From Hydrogenophaga sp. NFH-34 (lineage in GTDB: Bacteria > Pseudomonadota > Gammaproteobacteria > Burkholderiales > Burkholderiaceae_C), in the NCBI RefSeq assembly GCF_021401345.1, contig NZ_JACBGE010000008.1:62001-126000 (forward strand): a stretch of DNA of 64,000 nt. Reading direction: 5' to 3'. The notes below the pieces were generated by a model, which made no database searches, was not told the DNA's origin, and saw nothing but the letters and a program-made list of their open reading frames with translations. Shown piece after piece: positions 61,554-64,000 of this stretch. The position numbers and the translations under genes were made by a program. The stretch's first letter is position 1, and the number at the start of each line of letters is the position of its first letter.

Positions 61554-62198
61554 ATGAATCCCCAACCCTATCTTCCTGGTGGCACCGTCTACGGCACGCT
61601 GCTGAACTTCCGGCGCGAACACGCGCTGTGGGCGCCGCGCATGCACGAGGCGCCCTACAAGTCGCCGCCACAGGCCCCGGTGCTCTACATCAAGACCGCG
61701 AACACCTTCACGCGCGCTGGTCAGCCCATCGCGCTGCCCGGGGGCGTGGCCGAAGTCGAGGTCGCGGCCAGCCTGGGGCTGGTGGCCGGCGAGGGCGGTG
61801 TGGTGGCGGGTGCGGTGCTGCTGAACGACGTGGCCATTGCGCACGAAAGTTACTACCGCCCGCCGGTCAAGTACCGCTGCGTGGACGGTTTCCTGGGTGT
61901 GGGGGGCGCGGTGCGGCCGGTCACGGACCTGGGCGAACTCGCCGCGCTGGTGCTGGAGCTGCGCGTGGATGGCGTGATGCGCCAGCGCACCGCCCTGGCC
62001 GACCTGGTGCGCGACGTGGCCACGCTGTGGGCCGACGTGAACGCCTTCCAGTCGATGCGGGCCGGCGACGTGCTGATGGTCGGCACCGACTGCCTGGACG
62101 ACGGTTCGCGGCCGCGGGTGAAAAGGGGGGATTCGGTCGAGATCACCGCGACGGGCTTCAGCCCGCTGGTCAATGGTTTTGTGGGAGAGAACGCATGA
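61554..62198 (+). CDS. hpaG1: Fumarylacetoacetate hydrolase-family protein, HpaG N-terminal type
   Basis: A 214-residue FAH-family protein corresponding to one half of the bifunctional HpaG enzyme (decarboxylase/isomerase of homoprotocatechuate degradation). GTVYGTLLNFRREH at the start, ANTFTRAGQPIALPGGVAEV and MRAGDVLMVGTD mark the family. The start is ATG 61554, seven bases after hpaR. It overlaps the second half by four bases. Confidence 0.88.
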   Translation: MNPQPYLPGGTVYGTLLNFRREHALWAPRMHEAPYKSPPQAPVLYIKTANTFTRAGQPIALPGGVAEVEVAASLGLVAGEGGVVAGAVLLNDVAIAHESYYRPPVKYRCVDGFLGVGGAVRPVTDLGELAALVLELRVDGVMRQRTALADLVRDVATLWADVNAFQSMRAGDVLMVGTDCLDDGSRPRVKRGDSVEITATGFSPLVNGFVGENA

Positions 62199-62968
62199 AA
62201 AGAGCCCGCATTGCCTGGGCCGGCGCGGTCCACGACGCCGTCGAGAACCGCGGCGAACTCGAACTGCTCACACCCACTTTCCAAGGCCGGCGCGTCGGCT
62301 TTGACGAAGTGGTCTGGCTGCCACCGCTGTCGCCGATCAACCGTCCGCGCACCGTGCTGGCACTGGGCCTGAACTACGCCGACCACGCCAAGGAACTCGC
62401 CTTCAAGGCGCCCGAAGAACCGCTGGCCTTCGTCAAGGGCGAGGCCTCGCTCATCGGCCACCGCGCCTTCACCGTGCGGCCCGACGGCGTGAACTTCATG
62501 CACTACGAATGTGAGCTGGCGGTGGTGATCGGCCGGCCCGCCAAACGCGTGAAGACGGCCGACGCCCTGCAATACGTCGCTGGCTACACGGTGGCCAACG
62601 ACTACGCGATCCGCGACTATCTGGAAAACTGGTACCGCCCCAACCTCCGGGTCAAGAACCGCGACACCTGCACCCCCATCGGCCCCTGGCTGGTGGACGC
62701 GGCCGATGTGCCCGACCCCATGAACCTCGCGCTGCGCACCACCGTCAACGGGAAGCTCACACAGCAGGGGAACACGAAAGACATGATCTTCGACGTCGCC
62801 ACGCTGATCGAATACTTCAGCGGCTTCATGACGCTCATGCCTGGCGACCTCATCCTGACCGGCACGCCCGACGGCGTGGTCGACTGCCAGCCGGGCGACG
62901 TGATCGTCACCGAGATCGATGGCATCGGCTCGCTCACCAACACCATCACCTCCGAAAGCAAGGCATGA
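62195..62968 (+). CDS. hpaG2: Fumarylacetoacetate hydrolase-family protein, HpaG C-terminal type
   Basis: A 257-residue FAH-fold enzyme: LALGLNYADHAKE, FVKGEASLIGHRAF, YECELAVVIGRPA, GYTVANDYAIRDYLENWYRP and the end DLILTGTPDGVVDCQPGD. The metal-binding Glu, Glu and Asp of the family are in these motifs. It acts after ring cleavage, on 5-carboxy-2-oxohept-3-enedioate or its isomer. It overlaps hpaG1 and hpaE by four bases each. Confidence 0.9.
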   Translation: MKRARIAWAGAVHDAVENRGELELLTPTFQGRRVGFDEVVWLPPLSPINRPRTVLALGLNYADHAKELAFKAPEEPLAFVKGEASLIGHRAFTVRPDGVNFMHYECELAVVIGRPAKRVKTADALQYVAGYTVANDYAIRDYLENWYRPNLRVKNRDTCTPIGPWLVDAADVPDPMNLALRTTVNGKLTQQGNTKDMIFDVATLIEYFSGFMTLMPGDLILTGTPDGVVDCQPGDVIVTEIDGIGSLTNTITSESKA

Positions 62969-64000
62969 CGCAACGCATCGATCACCTCATCAACGGCAAA
63001 GCGGTTGCCGGCACCGATTACTTCGAAACGATCAACCCCGCCACGCAAGGCGTGCTCGCCGAGGTCGCTTCGGGCACTGAGGCGGAAGTGAATGCCGCGG
63101 TGCAGGCGGCCAAGGACGCCTTTCCCGCCTGGGCCGGCCTGCCCGCGACCGAGCGCGCCAAGAAGATCCGCGCGCTGGGCGACCTGATCGCCAAGCACGT
63201 GCCCGAGATCGCGAAGACCGAGACCGAAGACACCGGCCAGGTGATCGCGCAGACCGGCAAGCAGTTGATCCCGCGCGCGTCGGACAACTTCTATTACTTC
63301 GCCGAGATGTGCACCCGGGTCGACGGCCACACCTACCCCACGCCCACGCACCTGAACTACACGCTGTTCCACCCGGTCGGTGTCTGCGCACTCATCAGCC
63401 CGTGGAACGTGCCCTTCATGACCGCCACCTGGAAGGTGGCGCCCTGTCTGGCCTTCGGCAACACGGCGGTGCTGAAGATGAGCGAACTCAGCCCGCTGAC
63501 CGCCGCGCGCCTGGGCGAGCTGGCGCTGGAGGCCGGCCTCCCGGCCGGGGTGCTCAACGTGGTGCACGGCTTCGGCAAGGAAGCGGGCGAGCCGCTGTGT
63601 GCCCACCCCGACGTGCGCGCCATCAGCTTCACCGGCTCCACCGCGACCGGCAACCGCATCGTCAAGGCCGCGGGCCTGAAGAAGTTCAGCATGGAGCTGG
63701 GAGGCAAGAGCCCGTTCGTCATCTTCGACGACGCCGACCTGGACCGCGCGCTGGACGCCGCCGTGTTCATGATCTTCAGCAACAACGGCGAGCGCTGCAC
63801 GGCTGGCTCGCGCATCCTGGTGCAGCAGAGCATCTATGCCGACTTCGTGGCGAAGTTCACCGAGCGCGCCAAGCGCATCGTGGTGGGCGACCCGCTGGAT
63901 GAGAAGACCACCATCGGCCCGATGATCAGCCCGGCGCATCTGGCCAAGGTGCGCAGCTACATCGAACTGGGCCCGAAGGAAGGCGCGACCCTGCTGTGCG
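62965..64000 (+). CDS. hpaE: 5-carboxymethyl-2-hydroxymuconic semialdehyde dehydrogenase, 3' end outside window
   Basis: The first 345 codons of an aldehyde dehydrogenase; the frame is open to the window end. Motifs are LISPWNVPFM, FTGSTATGNRIV (cofactor loop), MELGGKSPFVI with the general-base Glu, and NNGERCTAGSRILV with catalytic Cys. HpaE oxidises the ring-cleavage aldehyde of homoprotocatechuate with NAD. The position after hpaG2, overlapping by ATGA, supports the assignment. Confidence 0.93.
   Translation, partial: MTQRIDHLINGKAVAGTDYFETINPATQGVLAEVASGTEAEVNAAVQAAKDAFPAWAGLPATERAKKIRALGDLIAKHVPEIAKTETEDTGQVIAQTGKQLIPRASDNFYYFAEMCTRVDGHTYPTPTHLNYTLFHPVGVCALISPWNVPFMTATWKVAPCLAFGNTAVLKMSELSPLTAARLGELALEAGLPAGVLNVVHGFGKEAGEPLCAHPDVRAISFTGSTATGNRIVKAAGLKKFSMELGGKSPFVIFDDADLDRALDAAVFMIFSNNGERCTAGSRILVQQSIYADFVAKFTERAKRIVVGDPLDEKTTIGPMISPAHLAKVRSYIELGPKEGATLLC

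Noticed and set aside
58235..61555. 1106-codon open frame on the minus strand
   Set aside because: It runs across several real genes on both strands and has no protein-like motifs; it is a GC-rich shadow.

Overview
The window is high-GC bacterial DNA from a betaproteobacterium, most likely a Comamonadaceae member of the Hydrogenophaga, Acidovorax or Polaromonas type. The grounds are the hydrogenase gene order, which follows Cupriavidus necator, the DgdA/DgdR pair, gatCAB beside mreBCD-mrdA, and the GC-rich intergenic repeats. Species cannot be fixed from sequence alone. No rRNA, tRNA, CRISPR array or insertion sequence was seen.

Layout. 1-6.2 kb: a LysR regulator cut by the window edge, a GMC oxidoreductase, an OmpR/EnvZ-type two-component pair, two intradiol-dioxygenase-like genes (one without its iron ligands) and a small unknown gene. 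6.3-6.7 kb: a candidate structured RNA with a terminator, then a sigma-54 promoter with an IHF site and an upstream inverted repeat. 6.7-27.5 kb: a complete oxygen-tolerant membrane-bound [NiFe] hydrogenase locus, hoxK-hoxG-hupE-hoxZ-(HTH gene)-hoxMLOQRTV-hypABFCDE-(unknown)-hoxABCJ. It encodes the enzyme, its cytochrome b, a nickel permease, maturation factors, and a hydrogen sensor (HoxBC) with kinase HoxJ and sigma-54 activator HoxA, which presumably acts on the promoter at 6.65 kb. 27.6-37.4 kb: a TauE/SafE transporter, mreBCD-mrdA (cell shape), gatCAB (tRNA amidation) and a secreted coiled-coil protein. 37.4-42.7 kb: pyrE, xth, dgdA with a divergent LysR gene, an MBL hydrolase and a LuxR-type response regulator. 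42.7-50.4 kb: a very large gene (about 1996 codons) joining GMC oxidoreductase, alpha/beta hydrolase and PhoD-like metallophosphatase domains, translationally coupled to a hybrid histidine kinase. 50.5-61 kb: M48 peptidase, AmpG-like transporter, a second OmpR-type pair, a second candidate RNA, a zinc-finger protein, ilvE, radA, a J-domain-like protein and a nitronate monooxygenase. 61-64 kb: the start of a homoprotocatechuate operon, hpaR-hpaG1-hpaG2-hpaE, cut by the window end.

Main points for a second look: (1) one GC-rich intergenic repeat family lies in frame inside hypD, radA and probably hypF, and forms the C-terminus of HypC; (2) the fused oxidase-hydrolase-phosphatase protein; (3) a CCCAAATGGG palindrome placed at the same distance from a -10-like element both upstream of the hybrid kinase gene and upstream of a structured RNA candidate, suggesting a small regulon. 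All coordinates are window positions. Functional calls rest on motif reading and gene context; no database search was run.
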